In this document: one piece after another, positions 26,805 through 35,378 of the stretch | Position numbering within the stretch: position 1 is the stretch's first letter | Layout: each line of letters begins with the position of its first letter | Assembly: GCF_005116465.1 (NCBI RefSeq) | Contig: NZ_SWBM01000005.1 | Span: forward strand, 225,703-289,702 | Length of the DNA: 64,000 nt | Reading direction: 5' to 3' | Source: Robertmurraya kyonggiensis | Lineage (GTDB): Bacteria > Bacillota > Bacilli > Bacillales > Cytobacillaceae | Made by a program: the position numbers and the translations under genes | Notes under the pieces: model-generated | What the model was told of the DNA's origin: nothing | What the model saw: only the letters and a program-made list of their open reading frames with translations | Database searches by the model: none

Positions 26805-27365
26805 ATGATGAAAAATACATACTTAACTAGCTACTTTCCACTTCTTGCAATTCTTTTATTCAGCCTTTCTTTATCGATTCGGGTTGAGATGGAGCTCCTT
26901 GAGATCTTAAAAAATGCTGGAATTTATGAAGGAATGAAGGAGTTCTTTACTGATGGTGGCATTAAATTAGCCCTTCTCAGCTTACTTCTAATTCTCTTTT
27001 TTATGGTGTTTGCTGCATTGAAGCTCATCGCTAATACGGTGAATGAAATTTCTCTCCTTTTCTTTTCTAAGGATTCAGAAGGCGATAGTTTAAAGTATAT
27101 TCGCGCTGGTTCACTTATTTACTTTATTGGCGGAGCTATATCGCTATTTAGTCTCTTTAGTATGATCGGCATTGTGGCGATTTTTGTGGGTACGACGGTG
27201 GTATATTTTATTTATTTTGTATTTAAAATTAGTCCTTCAATGACTTTTGCTGGGACAATCGGGGTTATCTTTTTTCAAGTTGTGATTTGGTCAGCGCTTT
27301 TGACAGGCGTATTATTCTTGGCGGTAAAAGTATATAACAGTATTATGGCAAGCTTGCCAATTTAA
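26805..27365 (+). CDS. yufK: DUF5366 family membrane protein (YufK-like)
   Basis: A 186-residue integral membrane protein with four to five helices (about 10-25, 52-75, 102-123, 125-145 and 150-175) and charged connecting loops. Length, hydrophobic layout and its place near mrp and pbpD fit B. subtilis YufK/DUF5366; the function is unknown. ATG at 26805 (a second ATG follows) lies after GAGGTTGGAG. It is preceded by a terminator-like hairpin only 15 bases upstream, so its promoter is either between the hairpin and the gene or the hairpin is regulatory. Own terminator downstream. Confidence 0.65.
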   Translation: MMKNTYLTSYFPLLAILLFSLSLSIRVEMELLEILKNAGIYEGMKEFFTDGGIKLALLSLLLILFFMVFAALKLIANTVNEISLLFFSKDSEGDSLKYIRAGSLIYFIGGAISLFSLFSMIGIVAIFVGTTVVYFIYFVFKISPSMTFAGTIGVIFFQVVIWSALLTGVLFLAVKVYNSIMASLPI

Positions 27366-27369
27366 GTAG

Positions 27370-27403
27370 GAGGAAGTCCCAGTGCAATGGGATTTCCTCT
27401 TTT
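27370..27403 (+). terminator. Terminator after yufK
   Basis: GAGGAAGTCCCA (27370-27381) pairs with TGGGATTTCCTC (27388-27399, one wobble), followed by TTTT. Confidence 0.88.
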
Positions 27404-27495
27404 GTCTGTATGTAAAAGTGACAAATGTAACTGCTTATCTTATTTATAATTTTTATAATTAAATAAAAAATATAATGTGAAATTAGGTGAGCAAT

Positions 27496-28650
27496 ATGCA
27501 TGGTCAAGGACATCCACATATGGGAAAAATGATTGATTATAATGAAAATCCTTTTATTGCTATTTGGGAGGTTACGAGAGCCTGTCAGCTAAAATGTGTA
27601 CATTGTCGGGCAGATGCGCAAACAAAACCTGATCCGAGAGAGCTCACGCATGAGGAAGGAATTCAGCTCATTGATCAAATATACGAAATGAATAATCCGA
27701 TGCTCGTCTTCACTGGCGGCGACTGTATGATGCGTGAGGACTTATTCGATTTAGCTGAATACGCGGTTAAAAAAGGAATGCGTGTGTCGATGACGCCAAG
27801 TGCTACTGCTAATGTAACGAAGGAAAGAATGGAAAGAGCGAAGAATGTGGGGCTCTCTAGATGGGGATTCAGTTTAGATGGACCAACTCCTGAAATCCAT
27901 GATCATTTTAGAGGAACACCGGGTTCTTTTGATTTAACATTAGAGAAAATTAAGTATTTGAATGAGTTGGAAATGCCACTACAGATCAATACGGTAATTT
28001 CTCGTTATAATTATGACCATCTGGAGCAAATGGCTGAGCTAGTGAAGGACCTAAAGGCGATTATGTGGTATATTTTTCTTCTTGTTCCTACTGGACGTGG
28101 TCAGGAAGATGCTTGTATCACGCCTGCTGAACACGAGAAGGTCTTTCGTTGGTTGTATGATTTAAGTAAAACGGCTCCATTTGATATTAAAACTACGGCT
28201 GCTCAACATTATCGCCGTGTTGTCTTACAGCAAAAAGCGAGAGAACATCGAATTGATAGTTCGGAGATTCGTTATGAGGATACGATCACGACTGACCATG
28301 CGTCCATGATTGATGGTCTTAAACGAGCTCCAAAAGGAGTAAATGACGGAAATGGATTTATTTTTATTTCCCATGTTGGTGACGTTCTACCAAGTGGACT
28401 TCTTCCGATTAAGGTTGGAAATGTTAGAGAGAAGCCATTAAAAGAAATTTACCGTGAATCACCAGTGTTGAAGGAGCTTCGCAATCCGGATTTATACAAA
28501 GGGAAATGTGGAGTTTGTGAATATCGCTTTGTCTGCGGTGGCTCACGTTCGAGAACGTATGCAGTGACAGGTGACTACCTAGAAAGCGAACCATATTGTG
28601 TGTATACTCCAATGGCGCTGCGCGGGAAAAAGGCTGTAGTACAAGGCTAA
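27496..28650 (+). CDS. Radical SAM/SPASM protein, TIGR04053-like
   Basis: A 384-residue radical SAM enzyme. The [4Fe-4S]-SAM motif is C30-x3-C34-x2-C37 (EVTRACQLKCVHCRA), followed by FTGGDCMMR and FSLDGPTPEIHDHFRG. The C-terminal SPASM region has CGVCEYRFVCGGSRSRTYAVTG and a later Cys for auxiliary Fe-S clusters. It resembles the TIGR04053 group and, more distantly, heme/d1 biosynthesis enzymes AhbD/NirJ; the substrate is unknown. I start at ATG 27496 after TTAGGTGAGCAAT; a GTG at 27487 lies inside that site. It stands alone, with no precursor peptide gene visible alongside. Confidence 0.85.
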   Translation: MHGQGHPHMGKMIDYNENPFIAIWEVTRACQLKCVHCRADAQTKPDPRELTHEEGIQLIDQIYEMNNPMLVFTGGDCMMREDLFDLAEYAVKKGMRVSMTPSATANVTKERMERAKNVGLSRWGFSLDGPTPEIHDHFRGTPGSFDLTLEKIKYLNELEMPLQINTVISRYNYDHLEQMAELVKDLKAIMWYIFLLVPTGRGQEDACITPAEHEKVFRWLYDLSKTAPFDIKTTAAQHYRRVVLQQKAREHRIDSSEIRYEDTITTDHASMIDGLKRAPKGVNDGNGFIFISHVGDVLPSGLLPIKVGNVREKPLKEIYRESPVLKELRNPDLYKGKCGVCEYRFVCGGSRSRTYAVTGDYLESEPYCVYTPMALRGKKAVVQG

Positions 28651-28661
28651 TAAATGAAAAG

Positions 28662-28704
28662 AAGCTTTCCTTAAGGGTGATGCCCTTTAGAGGAAAGCTT
28701 TTTT
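28662..28704 (+). terminator. Terminator after the radical SAM gene
   Basis: AAGCTTTCC (28662-28670) pairs with GGAAAGCTT (28692-28700), with AAGGG/CCCTT continuing the stem inside; TTTT follows. Confidence 0.9.
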
Positions 28705-28722
28705 GTTTTTAGGGTGTTTGAG

Positions 28723-28815
28723 TGACAAAAACTAGTAGAATGTCGCTCGGGTTGTCATTCAAATAGAGAATGAATGACAAAATCCGGTTGAATATCAGTC
28801 AATTTGTCAATCAAA
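28723..28815. repeat. Tandem 52-bp-period repeat (TGACAAAA ... TTGTCA-TC)
   Basis: Two units of 41 bases at 28723-28763 and 28775-28815, offset exactly 52 bases. They agree at 30 of 41 positions by eye. Each unit begins TGACAAAA and ends TTGTCA(T/A)TCAAA, so each is itself an inverted repeat. It sits between the radical SAM terminator and the pbpD stop codon. Confidence 0.7.
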
Positions 28816-28828
28816 CATGCATTAAGCA

Positions 28829-30691
28829 TTATTGTATCCCCGACACAATCTCCTTCCAAATCAACTGGTGAGGAGCGGTTGATTCTACATATTTAATATT
28901 TGCAGGATTGTCCTTGCCGACCCATACACCAGCAGTTACTTTATCGGTCAGGCCGATAAACCAAAAATCATGGTAATCATTTGTTGTTCCAGTTTTTCCG
29001 CCGATATAAGGACTCGAGAAATATGCTTTTCTTCCTGTTCCGGAAGTGACTACTTTATTTAGTAGAGACCTCATTTTATCAACGGTAGTACTTTTCCATA
29101 CAATAGTCGGAGAGTCTTCCCATTTATAAAGTACCTTTCCGCTTAAGTCGGTGACTTGCCGAATTGTTCGAGCAGGTTGGTAGTTGCCCCCATTCGCAAA
29201 AACGGTAAAGGCATTGGTCATTTCAAGAGAAGTCATACCGTAAGAAAATCCTCCAATTGCTGCAGGTAATCGCTGATCTTCAGCAGTGACCTTTTTGAAT
29301 TGAAACTTAGCTAAGTCATTAAAGGCGTTCTCGATTCCAGTTTTATTCAGAATCCGTACAGCAGGTGTGTTGTAGGACTTAATCAATGCTTGCTCAAGCG
29401 TAACCTTTCCGTAAGTGCCTTCGCCATAATTTTTTGGACAATATTCATTAAAGCAAATATTATCAGCACTTATTTTTTCAGATAGCGCGGCGTTTGTTTG
29501 ATTGATATAAGGTGCATAGACGAGCAATGGCTTTATTGCAGAACCAGGCTGACGGTACCCTTGATATGCGCGGTTAAAATCATATTTCTGATAATTTTTT
29601 CCACCAACAAGGGCGATGATTTCGTGAGCTCCATGATCAATCACGGTGGCTGAGCCCTCGATGTCTTCATAAGGAAGAAATCGTTTCACAGCTTGAACTG
29701 CTCTTTCCTGAACCGTCGGATTCAAAGCAGTTTCAATCACAATGCCTGAAGCGATAACTTCGTTTACTCGAGTGTCTAAATTCTTTTCCAGTAACTCTTT
29801 TTGAGAAGCATCGGCTCCGGCCATTTGTACAGTGAAGCCTTCTGCTTGAGCAATTAAATCCTTTAATTCACTCTCTACAAACGTGACATAATCGGGGTAT
29901 TGATCAATCCTCTTTTTCGGATTGAGGTGGATGTTTTCCCCTTTTAGGGCCATCGCTTCTTCATTATTAAGAAGACCATCTTTTGCAACTAAATCGATTA
30001 ATCGTTCCTGTCGGGCCTTTGTTTGCTCAAAATGAGTAATCGGATTGTACAAGGTTGGATTATTTGGGATCGCTGCTAAAAAAGCGAGCTCCGCTTTCGT
30101 TAGCTGTTCCGTACTTTTTTGAAAATAAGTGTTGGCAGCTGCCTCAATCCCGTAAGCACCGCTATTAAAATAAATCGTATTTAAATAGAGTTCTAATATC
30201 TCTTCCTTGGAGTATGTACGCTCTAGCTGATACGCGTAAAGGACCTCACTTAATTTACGATTATAGGTCTGCTCGTAGGATAAATAAAGATTGCGTGCGA
30301 GCTGTTGGGTAATCGTACTCGCGCCTTCTTCAATTCCGTTTGCTTGTATATTTACCGCTAGGGCTCTTCCCATTGCGGCAATGTCAAAACCAGCATGCTC
30401 ATAAAAATGCTGGTCTTCTGAAAGAATAAAAATCTCTTTTATGAATTCAGGGATTTTTTCTGAACTCACATAGATTCGGTTCCTAGGCTTGTGAATTTCA
30501 GAGATAATTTCTTCGTTTTGATCCTTTATAAAGCTGGATTGGGAAAGGTTTGTTTCTTCAACCTGAATATTTTTATCGAGTACTTTATGTAAGCTTTGTA
30601 CTCTACTAGTCTCTTCGGAAAGCTGAATGAGAAGTATAATAAATACAGGTAATAATAGTATGATAAAAAAGTAGCCAGTAAACACCCGCAT
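28829..30691 (-). CDS. pbpD: class A penicillin-binding protein (transglycosylase/transpeptidase)
   Basis: Bifunctional peptidoglycan synthase, 620 residues. One N-terminal membrane helix (about 5-23) is followed by the GT51 glycosyltransferase domain with SEDQHFYEHAGFD (catalytic Glu near 92) and EGASTITQQLARN, and then the transpeptidase domain with RQPGSAIKPL (Ser 384, Lys 387), the KSYN motif near 439 and GGKTGTTNDYHDFW. Size, single helix and place near kapD suggest PbpD (PBP4) of B. subtilis. The start ATG at 30691 follows a moderately spaced GGAAGGAACG. Divergent from kapD. Confidence 0.88.
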   Translation of the reverse strand: MRVFTGYFFIILLLPVFIILLIQLSEETSRVQSLHKVLDKNIQVEETNLSQSSFIKDQNEEIISEIHKPRNRIYVSSEKIPEFIKEIFILSEDQHFYEHAGFDIAAMGRALAVNIQANGIEEGASTITQQLARNLYLSYEQTYNRKLSEVLYAYQLERTYSKEEILELYLNTIYFNSGAYGIEAAANTYFQKSTEQLTKAELAFLAAIPNNPTLYNPITHFEQTKARQERLIDLVAKDGLLNNEEAMALKGENIHLNPKKRIDQYPDYVTFVESELKDLIAQAEGFTVQMAGADASQKELLEKNLDTRVNEVIASGIVIETALNPTVQERAVQAVKRFLPYEDIEGSATVIDHGAHEIIALVGGKNYQKYDFNRAYQGYRQPGSAIKPLLVYAPYINQTNAALSEKISADNICFNEYCPKNYGEGTYGKVTLEQALIKSYNTPAVRILNKTGIENAFNDLAKFQFKKVTAEDQRLPAAIGGFSYGMTSLEMTNAFTVFANGGNYQPARTIRQVTDLSGKVLYKWEDSPTIVWKSTTVDKMRSLLNKVVTSGTGRKAYFSSPYIGGKTGTTNDYHDFWFIGLTDKVTAGVWVGKDNPANIKYVESTAPHQLIWKEIVSGIQ

Positions 30692-30961
30692 TATTAGTCG
30701 TTCCTTCCTAGTACCATTTGTAAATTATTTGAACTTACCTCATTATAGAACAATTTGTGTCGAAAAAAGAGACTTATACGAAAAATAACTCAACAATATT
30801 TTCAATTTTACTAGGTAATTTCAGCAAGAAGTTTTCACAGAAAAGTTAAAAAACAATTCTAAAAAATGGTATAATGAATAAATCTAATAGCCATTCAAGA
30901 TTTTCGGAATGGCGGATTACATACAGGAATAAATAATAAGTTAAGGAGGGAGGGAGAAAAA

Positions 30962-31582
30962 ATGGTGGAGCACCAATATTTATTCATAGACTTTGAATTT
31001 ACGATGCCTGAAAAAAGTGCCAAGTATCGTGGTTTTTTTCCTGAGATTATTGAAGTCGGAATTGTAGCAGTGCGCAATAATCAAATTTATGAAACATTTT
31101 CTTCTTATGTCACGCCCGTACGTTTTCCCATCTTGTCTGCACGCTGCAAGTCATTTTTGAATATTTCACAGGAACAAGTGGACACAGGGATGTCTTTTGC
31201 AGAGTTAGTTCGAAAATTTGAAGATATTACCTCTGATTCGAAAAAGAGTACCGTCGTAACTTGGGGGAACATGGATATGAAGGTTCTCCGCAACAATTGC
31301 CAAAAGGGTGGTTTTTCTTTTCCGATAAAGAGCCAGGAAATCGATTTGTCGATGGAGTACAAGCGTTTTTTTGGAGACCAAAATCAAACGGGCCTATGGA
31401 AGGCTGTCGAGGAATATGGAAAAGAAGGGGTTGGAAAGCATCATCGAGCATTAGATGACGCTCTTACTACCTATCATATTTTCAATCTAGTTGAAAAGGA
31501 CAAAAAATACTTAAAGCAACATGAACCAACAACGATTGGAGACCGAGTCGATTTCTCCAAGCTGTTCAATAATTTTGCCTAA
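30962..31582 (+). CDS. kapD: 3'-5' exonuclease family protein KapD
   Basis: A 206-residue DEDDh-type exonuclease-like protein. Motifs: LFIDFEFTMPEK (Exo I Asp/Glu), TWGNMDMKVL (Exo II) and HHRALDDALTTYHIF (Exo III His/Asp). Equivalent to B. subtilis KapD, reported as an inhibitor of the KinA/phosphorelay route to sporulation; the nuclease substrate is unknown. ATG at 30962 follows a strong AAGGAGGGAGGGAGAAAAA, and neighbouring kapB supports the identification. Confidence 0.92.
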   Translation: MVEHQYLFIDFEFTMPEKSAKYRGFFPEIIEVGIVAVRNNQIYETFSSYVTPVRFPILSARCKSFLNISQEQVDTGMSFAELVRKFEDITSDSKKSTVVTWGNMDMKVLRNNCQKGGFSFPIKSQEIDLSMEYKRFFGDQNQTGLWKAVEEYGKEGVGKHHRALDDALTTYHIFNLVEKDKKYLKQHEPTTIGDRVDFSKLFNNFA

Positions 31583-31617
31583 TAAGCCAAATCTCTATCC
31601 TATGATTTGGCTTATTA
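31580..31617. terminator. Bidirectional terminator, kapD/kapB
   Basis: A perfect 14-bp stem TAATAAGCCAAATC/GATTTGGCTTATTA (31580-31593, 31604-31617). The stem begins at the kapD stop codon; the following T-run is broken, so strength is uncertain. Confidence 0.75.
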
Positions 31618-31623
31618 TTATAT

Positions 31624-32004
31624 TCATTTAAAATAATCTTGCTCAAGGGTTTCGATATGTTTTAAGCTTTGTTGTGCCCAAGGAGAAGCGTCCTCTTGTA
31701 ACTCACCCTTTATTTTCTCTACAGCTTCTTTTAAGGAATCCTTATATTCTGGAATTTCTCCCTCGTAAGGCTTAACCATTTTTTTCGGCATATTCGCCTG
31801 TTCGCGATAAGCAAGGGCACGTCTTTCATGGAAAAAAGGAACGTCCACTTCCTTCCCAGTATGTATGTCACCTTGCATCGGATGCTTAGCCACGGCTAAT
31901 ACCCTCACCAAATAATGTTCTTCCCGTATATTTGTGATTTCTCCAATATATTTTCCCGTTTTGTAAAACGCAGTTACATAATCGCCGATCTTCAATTCGC
32001 TCAT
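31624..32004 (-). CDS. kapB: kinase-associated lipoprotein B homolog KapB
   Basis: A 126-residue protein of the KapB family, an SH3-like beta barrel (IGDYVTAFYKTGKYIGEITNIRE near the N terminus, then FFHERRALAYREQANMP) with a helical C-terminal half. In B. subtilis KapB is needed for KinB signalling to the sporulation phosphorelay. It starts at the ATG at 32004 after GAAAGGGGCAAAAAC; the longer frame to 32160 has no site. Unusually no kinB gene is adjacent here, so a KinB homolog must be elsewhere or KapB has another partner. Confidence 0.9.
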   Translation of the reverse strand: MSELKIGDYVTAFYKTGKYIGEITNIREEHYLVRVLAVAKHPMQGDIHTGKEVDVPFFHERRALAYREQANMPKKMVKPYEGEIPEYKDSLKEAVEKIKGELQEDASPWAQQSLKHIETLEQDYFK

Positions 32005-32135
32005 GTTTTTGCCCCTTTCTAATTGCTTAATCCTCATTATGACCCAATCTGAATGAAAAACAAAGTGCTTTGAATTCCAAGTTTGTGAGGATATAATGAA
32101 CAAAAGAGAAGGGTTGGACAGAAAGGGAGAAACAG

Positions 32136-32336
32136 ATGTTACATTGGGGTGTGCTTTCACTATTTTTATATTTTCCTGAGGATAAAACAGAATATATCCC
32201 TGCAGGAATCACGTCTGCGATCTTTTTAATTGCAGCGATTATTACGATGCGTTGGATCATCAAAAAATCGAAGCGTGACGAAGAAAAAACGAAAGAACTT
32301 GAAGAAAAAATGCTAAAAGAACAACAAGATAAATAA
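32136..32336 (+). CDS. Hypothetical small single-pass membrane protein
   Basis: A 66-residue protein with one transmembrane helix (about 23-41, ITSAIFLIAAIITMRWII) flanked by a basic patch and a charged Lys/Glu-rich C-terminal coiled segment (KKSKRDEEKTKELEEKMLKEQ). The ATG at 32136 has AAAGGGAGAAACAG upstream and a clean terminator follows, so it is a real gene. It occupies the place where kinB lies in B. subtilis, divergent from kapB. I recognise no function. Confidence 0.7.
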   Translation: MLHWGVLSLFLYFPEDKTEYIPAGITSAIFLIAAIITMRWIIKKSKRDEEKTKELEEKMLKEQQDK

Positions 32337-32366
32337 GCTACCTAGTTTAAGAGCTAGGTAGCTTTT
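32335..32366. terminator. Bidirectional terminator, small gene/patB
   Basis: A perfect 11-bp stem AAGCTACCTAG/CTAGGTAGCTT (32335-32345, 32354-32364) followed by TT, overlapping the stop codon of the small gene. Confidence 0.85.
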
Positions 32367-32405
32367 ACTTTGCTTGAAAGTGTTTAGTGGCTGCCGAAAA
32401 TTCAG

Positions 32406-33575
32406 TTAGGAGAATGCTTTTTTTAACCGGTCAAGTCCATCCATAAGCGTCTCGCGTGTGCAAGCAAGGTTCATGCGGACAAATCCTTCGCCACCGGGAC
32501 CATATTTCGGACCAGGCTCAAGGCCAAGTTTACCTTTCTTAATCAGGTTTTCTTTTATTTCTTCATCGGACAAACCAAGATTACGGCAATCAATCCAAAG
32601 AAGATATGTACCATCAGGCTGCATGACAGTCAGTTCCGGCAATTCTCGTTCAATAAAATCGGTAGTGATGTCGATATTTTCTTTCACATAGGCGATGAGT
32701 TCCTCTAACCAAGGCTCCCCATGACGGTAGGCTGCTTCCATTGCCGTAACACCAAAGATATTCAAATGAAAGAACCCAAGCTTTCCTTGTGTCGTTTTAA
32801 AAGCTTTACGAAGTTCGGTGTTTGGAATAATGGCAGCAGAAGCTTGAAGACCTGCTAAATTAAATGTCTTGCTCGGTGCAACAAAGGTTATGATATGATC
32901 TTGATATTTTTCGTCCAATGACACAATCGGGATATGTCGACTCGGCTTGAACATTAAGTCTGAATGAATTTCATCAGAAACGATTAGGCAATTATATTGA
33001 ATACACAAATCAGCGATTTTTCTTAATTCACTCTCACTCCAAGATCTTCCACTTGGATTATGTGGATTGCATAGGACGAAAAGCTTCGCGCCTTCTTTAA
33101 GCTTCTCCTCAAAATCCGCAAAATCAATTTCATAGCGGTTACCTTTTAAGATAAGTGGTGAATTCACGACAACACGATCATTTTGTTCAATCGTTTTAAA
33201 AAACGGTGTGTAGACTGGTGATTGAATTAGTACTTTATCTCCAGGCTGTGTGAATGCATGGATGGCGACTCCGATAGAAGGTACAACTCCAGGGCTGTAT
33301 AAAATCCAAGAAGCTTGAATATCCCAATCATGCCGCTTTTTCACCCATAATTGAATGGCATCAGCCACTGATTCAGGTATGTAAGTATAACCATAGATGC
33401 CGTGATTCAGCTGCTCTTTGAGGGCTTCTGTTACCTCATGAGGAGGTTCAAAATCCATATCTGCCACCCACATCGGCAGCACGTCGTCCGTACCAAAAAT
33501 AACTCGGTTTAGTCCCCATTTGACGGAAGCTGTATTGTGGCGGTCGATCCTTTTATCAAAATCATAATTTCCCAT
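32406..33575 (-). CDS. patB: PatB/MalY family C-S lyase (cystathionine beta-lyase-type aminotransferase)
   Basis: PLP enzyme of fold type I, 389 residues, in the MalY/PatB group that cleaves the C-S bond of cystathionine or cysteine. Visible: N-terminal DFDKRIDRHNTASVKWG and LPMWVADMDFEPP, cofactor Asp/Tyr segment LCNPHNPSGRSWS and SDEIHSDLMF, the PLP lysine in FVAPSKTFNLAGLQA near residue 236 and the C-terminal Arg in GFVRMNLACTRE. ATG at 33575 follows a CGGGGTG. Divergent from yugE, the order I recall for B. subtilis patB-yugE-yugF. Confidence 0.93.
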   Translation of the reverse strand: MGNYDFDKRIDRHNTASVKWGLNRVIFGTDDVLPMWVADMDFEPPHEVTEALKEQLNHGIYGYTYIPESVADAIQLWVKKRHDWDIQASWILYSPGVVPSIGVAIHAFTQPGDKVLIQSPVYTPFFKTIEQNDRVVVNSPLILKGNRYEIDFADFEEKLKEGAKLFVLCNPHNPSGRSWSESELRKIADLCIQYNCLIVSDEIHSDLMFKPSRHIPIVSLDEKYQDHIITFVAPSKTFNLAGLQASAAIIPNTELRKAFKTTQGKLGFFHLNIFGVTAMEAAYRHGEPWLEELIAYVKENIDITTDFIERELPELTVMQPDGTYLLWIDCRNLGLSDEEIKENLIKKGKLGLEPGPKYGPGGEGFVRMNLACTRETLMDGLDRLKKAFS

Positions 33576-33662
33576 TGTAACACCCCGTTTCTCAGAATAT
33601 ATTCTTACTAATACCTATGATAAAATATTGGAGAGAAAATATAAATCAATTAGGTGATCAGA

Positions 33663-33923
33663 ATGGAATTGTTAGAAACCAATTTAAGACTCGTGAAGGC
33701 TTTGAAAAAATGGGATCCCCTAAAGCTTGGTGAGGAAGCATATGATCCAGAGGTTGCTGATTCTGCTGCAGCGGTTCATTATATTGAAGATGAAGAAAAG
33801 CTTGCACGGAAAATTCAAGGGATTTATGAGTTTTCCTTTGAGGAAATTATTCCTTTAGAAAAATGTATAAGTATTGCTCATGAGCTATTGCTTATCAAAA
33901 ATGAAGGGTCATGTTCCATATAA
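33663..33923 (+). CDS. yugE: YugE-like protein (DUF1871)
   Basis: An 86-residue acidic helical protein of the YugE/DUF1871 family, with KKWDPLKLGEEAYDPEVADSAA conserved near residues 15-40 and a later YEFSFEEIIPLEKC. The function is unknown. ATG at 33663 follows TTAGGTGATCAG; the GTG at 33654 within that site is less likely. The family assignment rests mainly on size and its place between patB and yugF. Confidence 0.75.
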   Translation: MELLETNLRLVKALKKWDPLKLGEEAYDPEVADSAAAVHYIEDEEKLARKIQGIYEFSFEEIIPLEKCISIAHELLLIKNEGSCSI

Positions 33924-33924
33924 A

Positions 33925-33943
33925 AAGGGGCCTTATGCCCCTT
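33925..33943 (-). terminator. Terminator of yugF (convergent with yugE)
   Basis: A 7-bp GC-rich stem AAGGGGC/GCCCCTT (33925-33931, 33937-33943) with a 5-nt loop and a T-run on the minus strand. It overlaps the yugF stop codon. Confidence 0.8.
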
Positions 33944-34763
33944 CGATAAACTCCTTAATATGTGAAAAAACCTCTTCTGGCCGCTCCTCTGGCACTAAGT
34001 GACCGGTTTCCTGTAAGACCACAAGTTTGGCGTTCTTCAAATCTTTGTTCAATCGTTTACCAATATGTAACGGCACGACTTTATCTTGTTCTCCCCAAAT
34101 CAATAAGCAAGGAGTCTCGATTTTTTGCAAAATATCTTCTGGTAAATCACCTTCCCGATCACGGAGTAATCGAGTTAATCCTTTGAAAATCTGTTCTTCT
34201 AAAAATGGTTTCATGTAACCATGAAACATCTCTTCATCAATTAATTCCTGACGATAAACGACATTTTGAAGGTTCTTCAGTACGCCTGATTTGGCTAGGT
34301 GTCGCTTGACAAATAAATGAAAAAAAGGCATATAGCTAAGCAAAATTAAAGACTGCTTGGACCTTTCTAAATAACCTGAGCTACAAAGTAGTACAGCTTT
34401 CTCCACGAGTTCCGGTTGCATATGAGCAATATTTAAAGAAATTTGTCCGCCCATCGAATGTCCAATGACAACAAATCGATCGACCTCTAACTGTTGAGTA
34501 AGCTCCACCACTGATTTGGCCATATTTTCATAAGAGTAAACGAATTGCGTTGATTTCCCACTGTTTCCAAATGGGGGAAGGTCAACTGAAAGAACATTGT
34601 ATTCTTCCTGCAGCAAAGGAACCAAACGGCGAAAACTGAAGGTAGAGGAAAGAAAGCCGTGAATTAATACGACGGTTCTTGAGGACGATTCATTTTTATA
34701 ATACTCGTAATAAAGGTCGTTGCCGTTGATTAACTTGTGACCTTTGTAATCGGGATTTTCCAT
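33933..34763 (-). CDS. yugF: alpha/beta hydrolase (YugF)
   Basis: A 276-residue alpha/beta hydrolase. The oxyanion-hole segment VLIHGFLSS near residue 33, the nucleophile elbow VIGHSMGGQIS near residue 103, an acid in LIWGEQDKVVP near 223 and the catalytic His in VVLQETGHLVPEE near 252 are all visible. No signal peptide, so it acts in the cytosol on an unknown ester or related substrate. The ATG at 34763 follows AAAGGAGGATTGTTC; a TTG two codons upstream is in the spacer. Confidence 0.88.
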   Translation of the reverse strand: MENPDYKGHKLINGNDLYYEYYKNESSSRTVVLIHGFLSSTFSFRRLVPLLQEEYNVLSVDLPPFGNSGKSTQFVYSYENMAKSVVELTQQLEVDRFVVIGHSMGGQISLNIAHMQPELVEKAVLLCSSGYLERSKQSLILLSYMPFFHLFVKRHLAKSGVLKNLQNVVYRQELIDEEMFHGYMKPFLEEQIFKGLTRLLRDREGDLPEDILQKIETPCLLIWGEQDKVVPLHIGKRLNKDLKNAKLVVLQETGHLVPEERPEEVFSHIKEFIEGA

Positions 34764-34876
34764 GAACAATCCTCCTTTGCAAAAATGTTTTTATCAAAAT
34801 AGGTAAAAATAAAATATTCAACTAATGGATATTTTGCTATAATTTAAATATTTTATGAAGGATTAAGGTGGTCTTT

Positions 34877-35377
34877 ATGAAGCTAACTGAAAAAGAGCTT
34901 GAAATTGTAGAAATTTTGGAAAAAGATGCACGAACTTCAACAGAAGATATCGCGAAAATGTTAAATTTAAGTCTAGAAGAAACAGAAGGTTTAATCAAGA
35001 AACTTGAAGAAAGCAACGTCATTGTTCAATATTCAGCTATTGTTGATTGGTCCAAAATTGCTGGTCATGAAGGTGTAACAGCGATGATCGATGTAAAAGT
35101 AACTCCAAAACGAGGAGTTGGCTTTGACGAAATTGCTGAGCGAATTTATCGTTTTAAAGAAGTGAAGGCACTTTACTTAATGTCCGGTGCTTACGATTTA
35201 TCTGTTGTTGTTGAAGGAAAATCGATGAATGAGGTGGCACACTTTGTGTCGGATAAGCTTTCTACATTAGACTCAGTACTTTCCACAACAACTCATTTTA
35301 TACTGAAGAAATATAAGCATGACGGAACAATTTTTGAACAAAATGATGATGACCGAAGAATTGTGGTGTCTCCTTAA
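34877..35377 (+). CDS. alaR: Lrp/AsnC family transcriptional regulator AlaR
   Basis: A 166-residue feast/famine regulator: N-terminal winged HTH (KLTEKELEIVEILEKDA and STEDIAKMLNLSLEE, residues 1-60) and C-terminal RAM/ligand domain (GVTAMIDVKVTPKRG onwards). It lies directly upstream of the aminotransferase gene alaT, ending one base before it, as in B. subtilis, where AlaR activates alaT for alanine synthesis. I start at ATG 34877 after AAGGTGGTCTTT; GTG at 34868 lies within that site. Confidence 0.92.
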   Translation: MKLTEKELEIVEILEKDARTSTEDIAKMLNLSLEETEGLIKKLEESNVIVQYSAIVDWSKIAGHEGVTAMIDVKVTPKRGVGFDEIAERIYRFKEVKALYLMSGAYDLSVVVEGKSMNEVAHFVSDKLSTLDSVLSTTTHFILKKYKHDGTIFEQNDDDRRIVVSP

Positions 35378-35378
35378 T

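Noticed and set aside
27496..28650. Heme d1/heme biosynthesis enzyme NirJ or AhbD
   Set aside because: The SPASM pattern is related, but there are no nir or ahb genes nearby and the N-terminal His-rich start differs, so the neutral TIGR04053-like call is safer.
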